NCBI RefSeq assembly: GCF_900119845.1
Contig: NZ_FPKU01000001.1
Coordinates: forward strand, 405,528 to 469,527
DNA length: 64,000 nucleotides
Direction: 5' to 3'
DNA from: Devosia enhydra
GTDB lineage: Bacteria; Pseudomonadota; Alphaproteobacteria; Rhizobiales; Devosiaceae
The notes under the pieces are model-generated. The model was not told the origin of the DNA. It made no database searches and saw only the letters and a list, made by a program, of their open reading frames with translations. Both the position numbers and the translations under genes were made by a program. Shown in pieces: positions 34,881 through 43,428 of this stretch. Positions within the stretch are counted from its first letter, which is position 1; each line of letters opens with the position of its first letter.

Positions 34881-34906
34881 GGGCGCTTCGGCGCCCTTTC
34901 GTTTTG
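34881..34906 (+). terminator. Rho-independent terminator of ldtR
   Basis: Stem GGGCGC-ttcg-GCGCCC followed by TTTCGTTTT, about 108 bases after the ldtR stop. It marks the left edge of the low-GC cassette. Confidence 0.85.
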
Positions 34907-34957
34907 GACCTCGTAGTTTGAAAACCAGCCGGACGATTTCGCATCACCGCTGTATAA

Positions 34958-34980
34958 AGGGCTCTGAGCTTAGGAGCCCT
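34958..34980 (+). promoter_or_regulatory. Hairpin overlapping the ribosome site of the cassette's first gene
   Basis: AGGGCTC (34958-34964) and GAGCCCT (34974-34980) form a stem ending 2 bases before the ATG at 34983. The likely Shine-Dalgarno AGGAG (34972-34976) sits in its right arm and loop, so folding would limit translation. A TATAAA just upstream (34953) could be a -10 element. Confidence 0.45.
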
Positions 34981-34982
34981 CC

Positions 34983-35222
34983 ATGGCAGACAGACGGAAA
35001 ACCCTCTTTCAAAGAATTTCGGACTGGTACGAAGGGAAGATGATTCCGCACGACAACCTACCGGCTTCAGAAGTTTTCTTTTTTGGTTGGTATTACGAGA
35101 GACATTGGACCGCGAATGTGGCCCGAGTGCTGTTCACCTTCTACCTCGCGCACTGGCAATGGCTCATCGGAACGATTATCGGGGTTGCAGGCCTGTGGGT
35201 CGCGATACTGGCCCTTAGATGA
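34983..35222 (+). CDS. Small membrane protein of the low-GC cassette
   Basis: 79 residues: a basic, aromatic N-terminal half (MADRRKTLFQRISDWYEGKM, then FFFGWYYERHW) and one C-terminal transmembrane helix (about 48-77). No family recognised. The base composition is clearly more AT-rich than flanking genes. Its stop overlaps the next gene's ATG by 4 bases (ATGA), which ties it to the MltR-like protein, possibly as its membrane partner. Confidence 0.6.
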   Translation: MADRRKTLFQRISDWYEGKMIPHDNLPASEVFFFGWYYERHWTANVARVLFTFYLAHWQWLIGTIIGVAGLWVAILALR

Positions 35223-35737
35223 AAACCAGCAACGCAGCCATAGGGGTCACCCACCCCCACCTTGCCGATTTCGGTAAGTTTCTGGACGAAATTAATGCAG
35301 AGTCGCCACGAGGTGCAGCTCTGGTGGCTGGCGCCATGCTCGATAGCCTCATGCACAAGATTGTGTCCGCCTATTTGATTGAAGGCGAAGCCACAGAGAA
35401 GCTCCTGACGGGATTTAACGCACCATTGGCCACTTCTGACGCCCGTGCAGCCATAGCGCAGACTATGGGCCTCATAAGCGATAAGGAATGGAAGGAGGCG
35501 CGCCGCATCGCAAAGGTGCGAAACATCTTTGCGCACGGCGTCCATGTGACTTTTACCGACCAGAAGGTGTCCGACCTCTGTCGGCAATTGGGAATGCAAG
35601 CCAAGCCAAACGGCAACATGGAATGGTCGGCCCGCGCCGCCTTCACCAGCGCTGCGATGGCTCTCATTCTCAACCTGAACAATCGACCGGCTTATGTCGC
35701 AAAGCGCCGGGCGTCCTACGGTGAATGGCCCTTGTGA
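35219..35737 (+). CDS. MltR-like helical protein with HEPN-type RNxxxH motif
   Basis: 172 residues, predicted all-helical. The stretch FLDEINAESPRGAALVAGAM (21-40), then GLISDKEWKEARRIAKVRNIFAHG, resembles the MltR (mannitol operon repressor) family. Residues 101-106 read R-N-I-F-A-H, an R-x4-H motif with Asn after Arg, like the catalytic signature of HEPN ribonucleases; I do not know that MltR proteins are nucleases. It is translationally coupled to the membrane protein upstream. No mannitol genes are nearby, so a sugar-operon role is unlikely. Confidence 0.65.
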   Translation: MKTSNAAIGVTHPHLADFGKFLDEINAESPRGAALVAGAMLDSLMHKIVSAYLIEGEATEKLLTGFNAPLATSDARAAIAQTMGLISDKEWKEARRIAKVRNIFAHGVHVTFTDQKVSDLCRQLGMQAKPNGNMEWSARAAFTSAAMALILNLNNRPAYVAKRRASYGEWPL

Positions 35738-35853
35738 GCGAGGGCGGATTACGCCGCTCTGATAACCATGCCCGGGTGTCTCCGATAGCGCAGGAGGCGG
35801 TTGAGGAGGTTGCGGCTGCAACGGGGCAGACATGGAGATTCGAGTGGATTTGA
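35734..35853 (+). CDS. Possible 39-codon linking ORF
   Basis: A GTG overlapping the stop of the MltR-like gene (GTGA) opens a 39-codon frame (MSEGGLRRSDNHARVSP...) that runs 22 bases into the next gene in another frame. Double overlap would allow translational coupling through the cassette. There is no other support for the protein. Confidence 0.25.
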   Translation: MSEGGLRRSDNHARVSPIAQEAVEEVAAATGQTWRFEWI

Positions 35854-36371
35854 ATCAGTTCGAGAGCAAGCTAGCTGCGGTCATCGGGCGCCCGTCCAAT
35901 TTGCGACCTTTTGTCTGTGAGGGGTCGCCGCTGGACTGTGACGTGTTCATCGTGGGGTATAACCCGGCGACGGATGTTCCGGGCGATTGGTGGCGATTCT
36001 GGAGGCAGGGCTACGGATTTCAAGAAGCGGTATGGCGCCCTGAGTACTTGGCCAGCCGGGAAGACGGTGAAGCGAGCCGGACCAGGAGGAAGGCTGAAAA
36101 AATTGCCTCTGCCTTTCCCTCCAGTAGGTTTTTGATCTGCAACATCGACTCACGGCCTTCTAAACGGCAAGCGGACATGCCGAAGCCGGTGACAAGGCCT
36201 TTCGATACTTTCCTGCCGTTGTGCCGACCAAAGGTGATTTTGGCACACGGCAATGAGGCTAGGGAGCATCTCGCGAACCATCCGGCGGTTGTAGGATGCC
36301 GACACCTGTCGCGGATTCCAAACGCTGACTTTGACGCCGTATTGTCATCGCTCAAGCAGCGTCTGGGGTAG
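35832..36371 (+). CDS. Uracil-DNA-glycosylase-fold-like protein
   Basis: 179 residues. CDVFIVGYNPATDVPGDWWR (about 36-55) looks like the first strand and NPxx motif of the uracil-DNA glycosylase superfamily, and RPKVILAHGNEAREHL (about 137-152) like its late H-G strand. The catalytic pattern of the classical families is not intact as far as I can judge. I recognise the general type from uncharacterised proteins but no assigned function. It is the third gene of the low-GC cassette, followed by a terminator. Confidence 0.55.
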   Translation: MEIRVDLNQFESKLAAVIGRPSNLRPFVCEGSPLDCDVFIVGYNPATDVPGDWWRFWRQGYGFQEAVWRPEYLASREDGEASRTRRKAEKIASAFPSSRFLICNIDSRPSKRQADMPKPVTRPFDTFLPLCRPKVILAHGNEAREHLANHPAVVGCRHLSRIPNADFDAVLSSLKQRLG

Positions 36372-36436
36372 GGCCGGGCCACGCGCTGACCTCGCTGCGC
36401 GTCAACCTGTTGCGCCCCTGCAACATCGGGAAGATG

Positions 36437-36464
36437 AATGCCGGCCCCTGCGCCGGCATTTTCT
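36437..36464 (+). terminator. Rho-independent terminator at the cassette's right edge
   Basis: Perfect stem AATGCCGGC/GCCGGCATT with a 6-base loop followed by TTCTTATTT, 65 bases after the last cassette gene. Confidence 0.85.
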
Positions 36465-36499
36465 TATTTGTGCCGCAAACGCGGCCTTTGGCTGGATGT

Positions 36500-36515
36500 G
36501 TCCTTGTCCAAGGAC
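36500..36515. promoter_or_regulatory. 16-base palindrome upstream of the L,D-transpeptidase gene
   Basis: GTCCTTG-tc-CAAGGAC is a perfect palindrome in the 271-base region between the cassette terminator and the L,D-transpeptidase start. It is a possible operator; it does not resemble the palindrome in front of ldtR. Confidence 0.35.
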
Positions 36516-36642
36516 GCTCCTGGGCCATCAAAGCTGCTTGACCGCGATTGCGGCCGCAAATGCTCAGGTGTTAGGGCAAGGGCGAGGTTCAATGCCGGGC
36601 CGGACTGCGTGCGGCTCTGTGGTCAGCGGAATTGGTGGGCTC

Positions 36643-37902
36643 ATGTCGATGAATAGACGCTCGGTTCTCGGTTCGATTGCCGCGCTCGGAGCCGCGGCGG
36701 CTCTTCCATCGGCTGCGCGCGCGCAGGAAGCGACGTCCATCTGGGAAGAGCTGACCCGCAATCGCGTCATGCGCAGCGTCGACCGCGGCCAGAACACCGC
36801 GACCGCCCTCACGGCCATCGAGACCATTGAGCCCATCCTCTCCTTTGATACGGCCTACAACATCCAGCTGGCGGTTCGCCAGTATGAGGCCATCGTCGCC
36901 GGTGGCGGCTGGGGCGGGCCAAGTCGCGAGACGTTCGGGCTGATCCTCGGCAACCGCAAAAGGGCGGTGGGCCCTCTCAAGCAGCAATTGGTGGCCATGG
37001 GCGATATGCCGCCTGCGCGCCGCGTGAACGACACCTTCGATGAGGAAACCGATGTCGGCCTGCGTCGTTTCCAGGCCCGTCATGGCCTGACCGTAACCGG
37101 CCAAGTCGATGAGCCCACGCTCTATGCCCTCAACGTGCCGGCCGACATGCGCCTGAGCCAGCTGCGGCTCAACGCAATGCGGGTCGAGACGCTGGCCAGC
37201 TCGCTGTCGGAGCGCTATGCGCTCGTGAATATCCCGGCCGCCACCATCGAGGCGGTCGAGGGCGGGCAGGTGGCCCAGCGCCATACCGCCGTAGTGGGCC
37301 GCATCGATCGGCAGACGCCCATCCTCAATTCACGGATCCACCAGATCAATTTCAACCCCTACTGGCATGTGCCCAAGAGCATCATCCAGAAGGACCTGAT
37401 CAAGTACATGAATGAGGATCCGCTCTATCTCACCAAGTTCCGCATCCGCATCTATGATGGCAAGGGCAACGAGCTGCAGCCCACCGACATCGACTGGTCG
37501 ACCAATGAGGCGGTGAACTACATGTTCCGCCAGGAGCCGGGCGCGGAGAACTCGATGGGGCATGTGAAGATCAACTTCCATAACCCGCACGCCGTCTATC
37601 TTCATGATACGCCGACTAAATCGCTCTTTGGCGAGAATGCCCGCTTCCACTCCTCGGGCTGCGTGCGCGTCGACGATGTCGCCAAGTTCGTCGCCTGGAT
37701 CCTTCGCGAAAATGGCGGATGGGATCAGGAGGTTGTCGATGCGATGTTCGCGACCAACGAGCGTCTTGATGTCAATGTCGGAAAGCCCGTGCCTATTCAC
37801 ACCACCTACATCACCGCCTGGGCCAACCGGCAGGGCACCGTGAGCTTCCGCGACGACGTCTACCAGTTTGACGCGGCGGGCAAGATCACCTTCGAGACGT
37901 GA
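36643..37902 (+). CDS. L,D-transpeptidase (YkuD) with peptidoglycan-binding domain
   Basis: 419 residues. The N-terminus MSMNRRSVLGSIAALG has twin arginines and a hydrophobic core ending AARAQE, so export may use Tat. A PG_binding_1 domain lies at about 128-165 (DETDVGLRRFQARHGLTVTG-like), and the YkuD catalytic domain at about 195-385 with His336 and Cys340 in FHSSGCVRV. It makes 3-3 crosslinks or attaches proteins to peptidoglycan. In rhizobia and Liberibacter the LdtR-controlled ldtP is the neighbour of ldtR, so this is the likely counterpart. It overlaps the following gene by 4 bases. Confidence 0.92.
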   Translation: MSMNRRSVLGSIAALGAAAALPSAARAQEATSIWEELTRNRVMRSVDRGQNTATALTAIETIEPILSFDTAYNIQLAVRQYEAIVAGGGWGGPSRETFGLILGNRKRAVGPLKQQLVAMGDMPPARRVNDTFDEETDVGLRRFQARHGLTVTGQVDEPTLYALNVPADMRLSQLRLNAMRVETLASSLSERYALVNIPAATIEAVEGGQVAQRHTAVVGRIDRQTPILNSRIHQINFNPYWHVPKSIIQKDLIKYMNEDPLYLTKFRIRIYDGKGNELQPTDIDWSTNEAVNYMFRQEPGAENSMGHVKINFHNPHAVYLHDTPTKSLFGENARFHSSGCVRVDDVAKFVAWILRENGGWDQEVVDAMFATNERLDVNVGKPVPIHTTYITAWANRQGTVSFRDDVYQFDAAGKITFET

Positions 37903-38129
37903 TGGCCATGACCGGCGCGTCCGACGGGCCGGGCAAGATCTATTTTGAAATGAGGCCGATGGGTGCCCAGCTGCGCGTGGTCGCGATCGACGCAGCCACG
38001 GGCATAGAGGTTGTCGTGATTGCACCGATCGGGGCGGCCCGATCGCACATCGAGGCCGTCGCCACGGCCAAGCTCAGAAAAAGGCTTGCCGAGGCCGCCA
38101 GCGAGGGCGTTGCTCCCAGACTGTTCTGA
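37899..38129 (+). CDS. Small conserved protein, DUF6898-like
   Basis: 76 residues from a GTG overlapping the L,D-transpeptidase stop (GTGA); ATGs at 37902 and 37908 are alternatives. The core [30 protein letters not shown] is beta-rich and is followed by a helix with basic residues. Similar short proteins are found upstream of glyA in rhizobia. Function unknown. Confidence 0.65.
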   Translation: MMAMTGASDGPGKIYFEMRPMGAQLRVVAIDAATGIEVVVIAPIGAARSHIEAVATAKLRKRLAEAASEGVAPRLF

Positions 38130-38242
38130 ACTGCGGCAAGACGCCGGGCCGAAATGGTCCAATCCTGGCTTGGAATCGTCTTTTAACGCATGCTACACGC
38201 GGGCGTCCGCCGACCTGTCCATCGCCCAGCACGGGGACTTCA

Positions 38243-39547
38243 ATGAACGCGCCAATGACCACGCCGCTTTTCCCGCAGTTCTTCTCCGCCAGCCTGGCCG
38301 AGACCGATCCCGAGATCGCCGATGCGATCGGCAAGGAACTCGGCCGGCAGCAGCACGAGATCGAGCTCATCGCTTCCGAGAATATCGTCTCGCGCGCCGT
38401 TCTAGAGGCGCAGGGCTCGGTGCTCACCAACAAATATGCCGAGGGCTATCCGGGTAAGCGCTATTATGGCGGCTGCCAGTTCGTCGACATCGCCGAAACG
38501 CTGGCGATCGAGCGCGCCAAGCAGCTGTTTGGCTGCGGCTTTGCCAACGTGCAGCCCAACTCGGGCAGCCAGATGAACCAGGCGGTGTTCCTTGCCCTGC
38601 TCGAGCCGGGCGACACCTTCATGGGTCTCGATCTCAATTCCGGTGGGCACCTGACCCACGGCTCGCCCGTCAACATGAGCGGCAAGTGGTTCAACGTCGT
38701 CTCCTATGGCGTGCGGCGCGAGGATCACCTGCTCGACATGGACGATGTCGCGGCAAAGGCCCGCCATCACAAGCCCAAGCTCATCGTGGCCGGCGGCACT
38801 GCCTATTCGCGCGTCTGGGACTGGGCCCGTTTCCGCGAGATCGCCGATGAAGTGGGCGCCTATCTCATGGTCGACATGGCCCATATCGCCGGGCTCGTCG
38901 CGGGCGGGGCGCATCCGTCACCCATACCGCATGCCCATGTCGTGACCACCACGACGCATAAGTCCCTGCGTGGCCCGCGGGGCGGCATGATCCTGACCAA
39001 CGACGCCGATATCGCCAAGAAGGTGAATTCGGCCGTGTTCCCCGGTCTCCAGGGCGGGCCGCTGATGCACATCATCGCGGCCAAGGCCGTGGCCTTCAAG
39101 GAAGCGCTGACGCCCGAATTCTCGGCTTATGCCCATCAGGTCGTTGACAATGCACGCACGCTGGCTGCAACGCTGATCGAGAATGGCCTCGACGTCGTGT
39201 CGGGCGGTACAGACAACCACCTGATGCTGGTCGACCTGCGCAAGAAGAATGCCACCGGCAAGCGCGCTGAACAGGCGCTCGGCCGGGCCTATATCACCTG
39301 CAACAAGAACGGCATTCCGTTCGATCCCGAAAAGCCCTTCGTCACCTCCGGCGTGCGGCTCGGCACGCCTGCGGGCACGACGCGCGGTTTCGGCACCGCA
39401 GAGTACCGGCAGATCGGTGAGCTCATCGTCGAAGTTCTCGACGGCCTGCGTGAAGCCAATTCCGATGACGGCAATGCCGAAGTCGAGGCCGCTGTGCGTG
39501 AGAAGGTCAAGGCGCTGACGGACCGGTTCCCGATCTACGCCAGCTAA
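38243..39547 (+). CDS. glyA: Serine hydroxymethyltransferase
   Basis: PLP enzyme converting serine and tetrahydrofolate to glycine and 5,10-methylene-tetrahydrofolate. 434 residues with [29 protein letters not shown], and the PLP lysine Lys240 in [16 protein letters not shown]. It begins the glyA-nrdR-ribD-ribE-ribH-nusB run, and nrdR follows after 8 bases. Confidence 0.97.
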   Translation: MNAPMTTPLFPQFFSASLAETDPEIADAIGKELGRQQHEIELIASENIVSRAVLEAQGSVLTNKYAEGYPGKRYYGGCQFVDIAETLAIERAKQLFGCGFANVQPNSGSQMNQAVFLALLEPGDTFMGLDLNSGGHLTHGSPVNMSGKWFNVVSYGVRREDHLLDMDDVAAKARHHKPKLIVAGGTAYSRVWDWARFREIADEVGAYLMVDMAHIAGLVAGGAHPSPIPHAHVVTTTTHKSLRGPRGGMILTNDADIAKKVNSAVFPGLQGGPLMHIIAAKAVAFKEALTPEFSAYAHQVVDNARTLAATLIENGLDVVSGGTDNHLMLVDLRKKNATGKRAEQALGRAYITCNKNGIPFDPEKPFVTSGVRLGTPAGTTRGFGTAEYRQIGELIVEVLDGLREANSDDGNAEVEAAVREKVKALTDRFPIYAS

Positions 39548-39555
39548 GGGTTTCG

Positions 39556-40029
39556 ATGCGCTGCCCGTATTGCGGAAACGACGATACGCAGGTCAAGGAT
39601 AGCCGCCCGACCGAAGATTCGAGCGCGATCCGGCGCCGCCGCATCTGCAATGGATGCGGTGGCCGTTTCACGACCTTCGAGCGGGTGCAGCTGCGCGAAC
39701 TGATGGTCGTCAAGAAATCGGGCCGCAAGGTGCCGTTCGACCGGGACAAGCTGGCCCGTTCCGTCAGCACCGCCCTGCGCAAGCGGGCCGTCGATCCCGA
39801 GAAGGTCGAGCGGATGATTTCCGGCGTGGTCCGCCAGCTCGAAAGCCTGGGCGAACCCGAAGTCACATCCGAACAGATCGGCGCCATCGTCATGGAGGGC
39901 CTAAAGAACCTCGACGATGTCGCCTTTGTCCGCTTCGCGTCGGTCTATCGCAATTTCTCGGCGGCCGACGACTTCCGGTCTTTCCTCAGCGAGCTGGGCT
40001 CGGACGACGCGCCGGACAAACCGGAGTGA
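39556..40029 (+). CDS. nrdR: Transcriptional repressor NrdR
   Basis: Nucleotide-responsive repressor of ribonucleotide reductase genes. 157 residues with the N-terminal zinc ribbon [20 protein letters not shown] and [11 protein letters not shown], and a C-terminal ATP-cone domain ([19 protein letters not shown]). It overlaps ribD by 4 bases (GTGA). Confidence 0.97.
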   Translation: MRCPYCGNDDTQVKDSRPTEDSSAIRRRRICNGCGGRFTTFERVQLRELMVVKKSGRKVPFDRDKLARSVSTALRKRAVDPEKVERMISGVVRQLESLGEPEVTSEQIGAIVMEGLKNLDDVAFVRFASVYRNFSAADDFRSFLSELGSDDAPDKPE

Positions 40030-41123
40030 CCGCTTCCGTCGATCAGGATTTGCGGTGGCTCGATTCAGCTGTCCGCACGGCAACGCCTTGGCTCGGAACC
40101 ACGGCTGAGAACCCCACTGTCGGGGCGCTGGTCGTCGACCCCGTCCGCCAGATCCTTCTGGGGCGCGGCGTTACGGCAAGGGGAGGGCGCCCGCACGCCG
40201 AGACGCAGGCGCTGGCCCAGGCCGGGGCAGCTGCGGCGGGCGCTACGCTCTATGTCACGCTCGAACCCTGCAACCATTGGGGCCGCACGCCGCCCTGTTC
40301 GGATGCGGTCATCCGTGCCGGCATCGCGCGGGTCGTCATCGGGATCACCGATCCCGATCCCCGCACGGCCGGCGCCGGCGTGGCCAAGTTGCGCGCGGCA
40401 GGGATTGCGGTCGAAGTCCTCGATCACGGGCCGTCCGCGAGGCTGCATGAGGGCCATGTCAGTCGCAAGCAGCGCCGCAGGCCGTTCGTCACTCTGAAAC
40501 TCGCCGTTTCCGCCGACGGCATGATCGGCAAGCTCGGGAAGGCCAATCTACCCATCACCGGCTCTTTGGCGCAGCGCTGGACGCATATGCAGCGCGCCCT
40601 GTCCGATGGCGTGATGGTGGGTGCGCGCACCGCCCGCATCGACGATCCTCGCCTTTCCGTGCGGCTGCCGGGACTTGAGGGCAGGCGGCCGCTCCGGATC
40701 GTGCTCGCAGGGGCTGAGCCACTGCCCGCTGACTTGACTCTGTTTGCCAAGGACAGCGCCCAACCGACTCTGGTCATTGCGCAAAATCCCTCCACCCTCT
40801 CCCTGCCGGACCATGTTCAAGTTGCTGCGCTCCCTTCGGTTGGGCACGAGCGCAGCCTCGTCTCCGCGCTGGAGATGCTGTCATCGCGCGGCGTTGCGCG
40901 TCTCCTCGTCGAAGGCGGTGCGCGATTGGCGGAGGCGCTGCTGGTCGAGGGCCTTGCGGACCGGATCCATCTGCTTTTTTCGCCTGTGACTGTCGGCGAG
41001 GGCGGCGTGGCGGCGCCAGGCGGCTGGGCGCTGGTCGACCGGATTGCCGCAGCCGGCTTCGCGGAGGTTGACCGGCGCGCTCTTGGCGACGATATGTTGC
41101 GCACTTTCGAAAAGGGTGCCTGA
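40026..41123 (+). CDS. ribD: Bifunctional riboflavin deaminase/reductase
   Basis: Diaminohydroxyphosphoribosylaminopyrimidine deaminase plus 5-amino-6-uracil reductase. 365 residues from a GTG overlapping the nrdR stop. The deaminase zinc site is HAETQAL and [16 protein letters not shown] (about 55-98); the reductase domain starts near 150 ([17 protein letters not shown]) and includes [14 protein letters not shown]. Its stop shares a base with the ribE start. No FMN riboswitch is seen upstream. Confidence 0.94.
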   Translation: MTASVDQDLRWLDSAVRTATPWLGTTAENPTVGALVVDPVRQILLGRGVTARGGRPHAETQALAQAGAAAAGATLYVTLEPCNHWGRTPPCSDAVIRAGIARVVIGITDPDPRTAGAGVAKLRAAGIAVEVLDHGPSARLHEGHVSRKQRRRPFVTLKLAVSADGMIGKLGKANLPITGSLAQRWTHMQRALSDGVMVGARTARIDDPRLSVRLPGLEGRRPLRIVLAGAEPLPADLTLFAKDSAQPTLVIAQNPSTLSLPDHVQVAALPSVGHERSLVSALEMLSSRGVARLLVEGGARLAEALLVEGLADRIHLLFSPVTVGEGGVAAPGGWALVDRIAAAGFAEVDRRALGDDMLRTFEKGA

Positions 41124-41746
41124 TGTTTACCGGAATCGTGACCGATGTCGGCCGCCTTGTGCGTGCCGATGATAGCAATGCAGGCCGCAGGCTGCGCGTT
41201 GCGACGCGCTATGATGTCGAGGCGATCGATCTGGGTGCATCGATCGCGCTTGATGGCATCTGCCTGACGGTGACGGACAAGGGCCAGGGCGACGAGCACT
41301 GGTTCGACGTTTTCGCCGCCAAGGAAACGCTTGCCGTAACCGATGTCGGCCGCTGGCAGCCTGGCCGTCGCATCAATCTTGAGCGGGCCCTGCGGGTCGG
41401 CGACGAGCTGGGCGGGCACATCGTTTCGGGCCATGTCGATGCCATGGCGACCATTGTCGGCAAGGAGCCGGTCGGCGAGCAGCTGACCCTCACCATCGAG
41501 GTGCCGGACGATCTTGCGCCCTTCATCGCGCGCAAGGGCAGCGTCGCACTCAATGGCACCTCGCTCACCGTCAATGCGGTGACGGGCAACCGCTTCACGG
41601 TGCACCTCATTCCCTATACCGTAGAGTTGACGGCATGGGGGGAATGCGCCGTGGGGGACAGGATCAATCTCGAGGTGGACCAGATGGCGCGCTACGCCGC
41701 CCGGCTCCTCGAAACCACGCGCGCTTCGGCGCAGCAGGAGCATTAA
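41123..41746 (+). CDS. ribE: Riboflavin synthase alpha chain
   Basis: Dismutates two lumazine molecules to riboflavin. 207 residues with two similar lumazine-binding halves; the start [12 protein letters not shown] and the internal repeats GICLTV and GTSLTVN mark each barrel. The ATG overlaps the ribD stop (TGATG). It lies directly against ribH. Confidence 0.95.
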   Translation: MFTGIVTDVGRLVRADDSNAGRRLRVATRYDVEAIDLGASIALDGICLTVTDKGQGDEHWFDVFAAKETLAVTDVGRWQPGRRINLERALRVGDELGGHIVSGHVDAMATIVGKEPVGEQLTLTIEVPDDLAPFIARKGSVALNGTSLTVNAVTGNRFTVHLIPYTVELTAWGECAVGDRINLEVDQMARYAARLLETTRASAQQEH

Positions 41747-42226
41747 ATGGCGTCTCATGGTGGCGCGGGCCAGACGGTTCCGGCGGGATCGGCTGAGGGC
41801 CGGCATTTTCTGATTGTCGAGGCGCGCTATTACGAAGCGCTGGCCGATGCGCTGCTCGCTGGGGCCAGGGCTGTGTTTGACGCGGCCGGCGCAAAGGTCA
41901 CCGTCGTCACGGTGCCGGGCGCGCTCGAGATTCCCGCAGCCATCGCATTGGCCGAAGCGGGGAGCCAGCGGTTCGATGGCTATGTGGCGCTGGGTTGCGT
42001 CATCCGGGGCGAGACGACCCATTACGAGATCGTCTCCAACGAGAGCGCCCGCGCGCTGATGGATCTGTCGATCCAGCTTCGCCTCGCGCTCGGCAATGGT
42101 ATCCTGACGGTCGAGAACGAAGCTCAGGCCTGGGACCGCGCGGCGGTCGACAGACAGGACAAGGGGGGTGGCGCAGCGCGTGCCGCGCTCGTGATGGCAG
42201 CGCTCAAATCGCAGATGGAGGCCTGA
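41747..42226 (+). CDS. ribH: 6,7-dimethyl-8-ribityllumazine synthase
   Basis: Forms lumazine from the pyrimidine and a butanone phosphate. 159 residues with [39 protein letters not shown] and, late, [10 protein letters not shown]. The ATG is immediately after the ribE stop and is preceded by AGGAG. ribBA (butanone phosphate synthase) is not in this cluster. Confidence 0.95.
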   Translation: MASHGGAGQTVPAGSAEGRHFLIVEARYYEALADALLAGARAVFDAAGAKVTVVTVPGALEIPAAIALAEAGSQRFDGYVALGCVIRGETTHYEIVSNESARALMDLSIQLRLALGNGILTVENEAQAWDRAAVDRQDKGGGAARAALVMAALKSQMEA

Positions 42227-42228
42227 TC

Positions 42229-42762
42229 GTGCCTGCACCCGTAAAGCCCGGCCCCCGACCCTCCGCCAAGCCCGCCCGCCAGGGCGCCGATGCAGCCGAT
42301 ATCCGGCCAGCCAACCAGCGCGGCGCGGCGCGGCTTGCAGCCGTGCAGGCGCTTTATCAGATGGATGTCGGCCGGCAGACGCTCGAAGACACTCTGGCGC
42401 AGTTCAATGCCCACCATCTGGGTCGGGAGATCGAAGGCGAGCAGTACCTGCCCGCCGATGCCGATTTCTTCCGCCAGATCGTCAAGGGCGTGATCAAGAG
42501 CCAGCTCGACATCGATCCGTCGATCGACAATGCGCTCGACCGCGGCTGGCCGATGGCGCGGATCGACGCGACGCTGCGCGCCATCCTGCGCGCCGGAACC
42601 TTCGAGCTGCTGCGCCGGCGCGATATTCCCTCGGGCGTCGTCATCTCGGAATATGTCGATATCGCCAAGGCCTTCTATGACGATGACGCGCCGGGCATGG
42701 TCAATGGCGTGCTCGACGCCATTGCCCGCCAGGCTGCGGCAAGCGCCGACCAGCAAGGCTGA
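42229..42762 (+). CDS. nusB: Transcription antitermination factor NusB
   Basis: Forms the NusB-NusE complex for rRNA antitermination. 177 residues from a GTG at 42229 preceded by GGAGG. The core starts at about 25 (NQRGAARLAAVQALYQMDVG) and ends VISEYVDIAKAFYDDDAPGMVNGVLDAIAR. An N-terminal Pro/Ala-rich extension of about 25 residues precedes it. thiL, often next in rhizobia, is absent. Confidence 0.94.
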   Translation: MPAPVKPGPRPSAKPARQGADAADIRPANQRGAARLAAVQALYQMDVGRQTLEDTLAQFNAHHLGREIEGEQYLPADADFFRQIVKGVIKSQLDIDPSIDNALDRGWPMARIDATLRAILRAGTFELLRRRDIPSGVVISEYVDIAKAFYDDDAPGMVNGVLDAIARQAAASADQQG

Positions 42763-42777
42763 AGCGCAAAAGCAAAA

Positions 42778-42798
42778 GGCGCGCCCAAAGGGCGCGCC
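42778..42798 (-). terminator. Terminator between convergent nusB and bamE
   Basis: Stem GGCGCGCCC-aaa-GGGCGCGCC. On the minus strand it is followed by TTTTGCTTTT, so it mainly ends bamE; on the plus strand no T-run follows, though the stem may still slow nusB transcription. Confidence 0.8.
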
Positions 42799-42825
42799 TC
42801 ACATCGGCCGGCGATGCCTTTTCGA

Positions 42826-43284
42826 TCAGATCGAGGAGAGGATCGATTCGATGAAGCCGCGGTCCTCGCCAAACGATGGCGTACGGCGGGTCTCGATCGT
42901 GATCATGCGCCCGTCCTGCAGCCCGTAGACGGCCTTGTCGGAGACGCGCTTGTTCTTGTCGAAATAGACGGCGACCACGGTGCGCTCTCGCACGATGTCG
43001 AGGCCGAAGGCCGTGCGATCGACCTTGGTCGAGACATAGTAGTAGGAGGTCTCGTCGCCAAAGCTGTTCTGGGCCTGCGGCGAGCCGAGCACCAGCACCA
43101 CGGTCTGCTGGCTCTGCCCGGCGCGAACCTGTGCCAGTTGGTCCTGGGTGATCACATAACCCTGGGTGCGGGTTGTTGTCAGGCTCATGCCCGTGCCCAT
43201 CGAGGAGCAGCCGGCCAGGAGCGCGGCGAGGCCGAGGGCGATCACCGCCTTGGCAGAACGGGTAGAACGGGGCGTCGCGGTCAT
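42826..43284 (-). CDS. bamE: Outer-membrane assembly lipoprotein BamE
   Basis: Lipoprotein subunit of the BAM complex that inserts beta-barrel proteins. 152 residues from the ATG at 43284; the signal ends in the lipobox LLAGC (Cys near 26). The mature domain has the SmpA/OmlA pattern VRAGQSQQTVVLVLGSPQ and DETSYYYVST. It is convergent with nusB and divergent from the ubiquinol-cytochrome c chaperone gene, a common rhizobial arrangement. Confidence 0.92.
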   Translation of the reverse strand: MTATPRSTRSAKAVIALGLAALLAGCSSMGTGMSLTTTRTQGYVITQDQLAQVRAGQSQQTVVLVLGSPQAQNSFGDETSYYYVSTKVDRTAFGLDIVRERTVVAVYFDKNKRVSDKAVYGLQDGRMITIETRRTPSFGEDRGFIESILSSI

Positions 43285-43428
43285 AAAATTGACTTTCCCT
43301 TTGGCTCTCAACTATCACGCACCTCTGAAAGGGCGCTTCGGCCGCTGGCATGTTTAGCTGCCAAAGCCCATTCATGGCAAGCAGCCTCGGACCGTTCCTC
43401 AGCGGCCCAACGGCCTGGAGAAATCGCT

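Noticed and set aside
40817-42238. A 473-codon minus-strand frame opposite ribD-ribE-ribH
   Set aside because: The plus-strand rib genes are unmistakable; the reverse frame has shadow composition.
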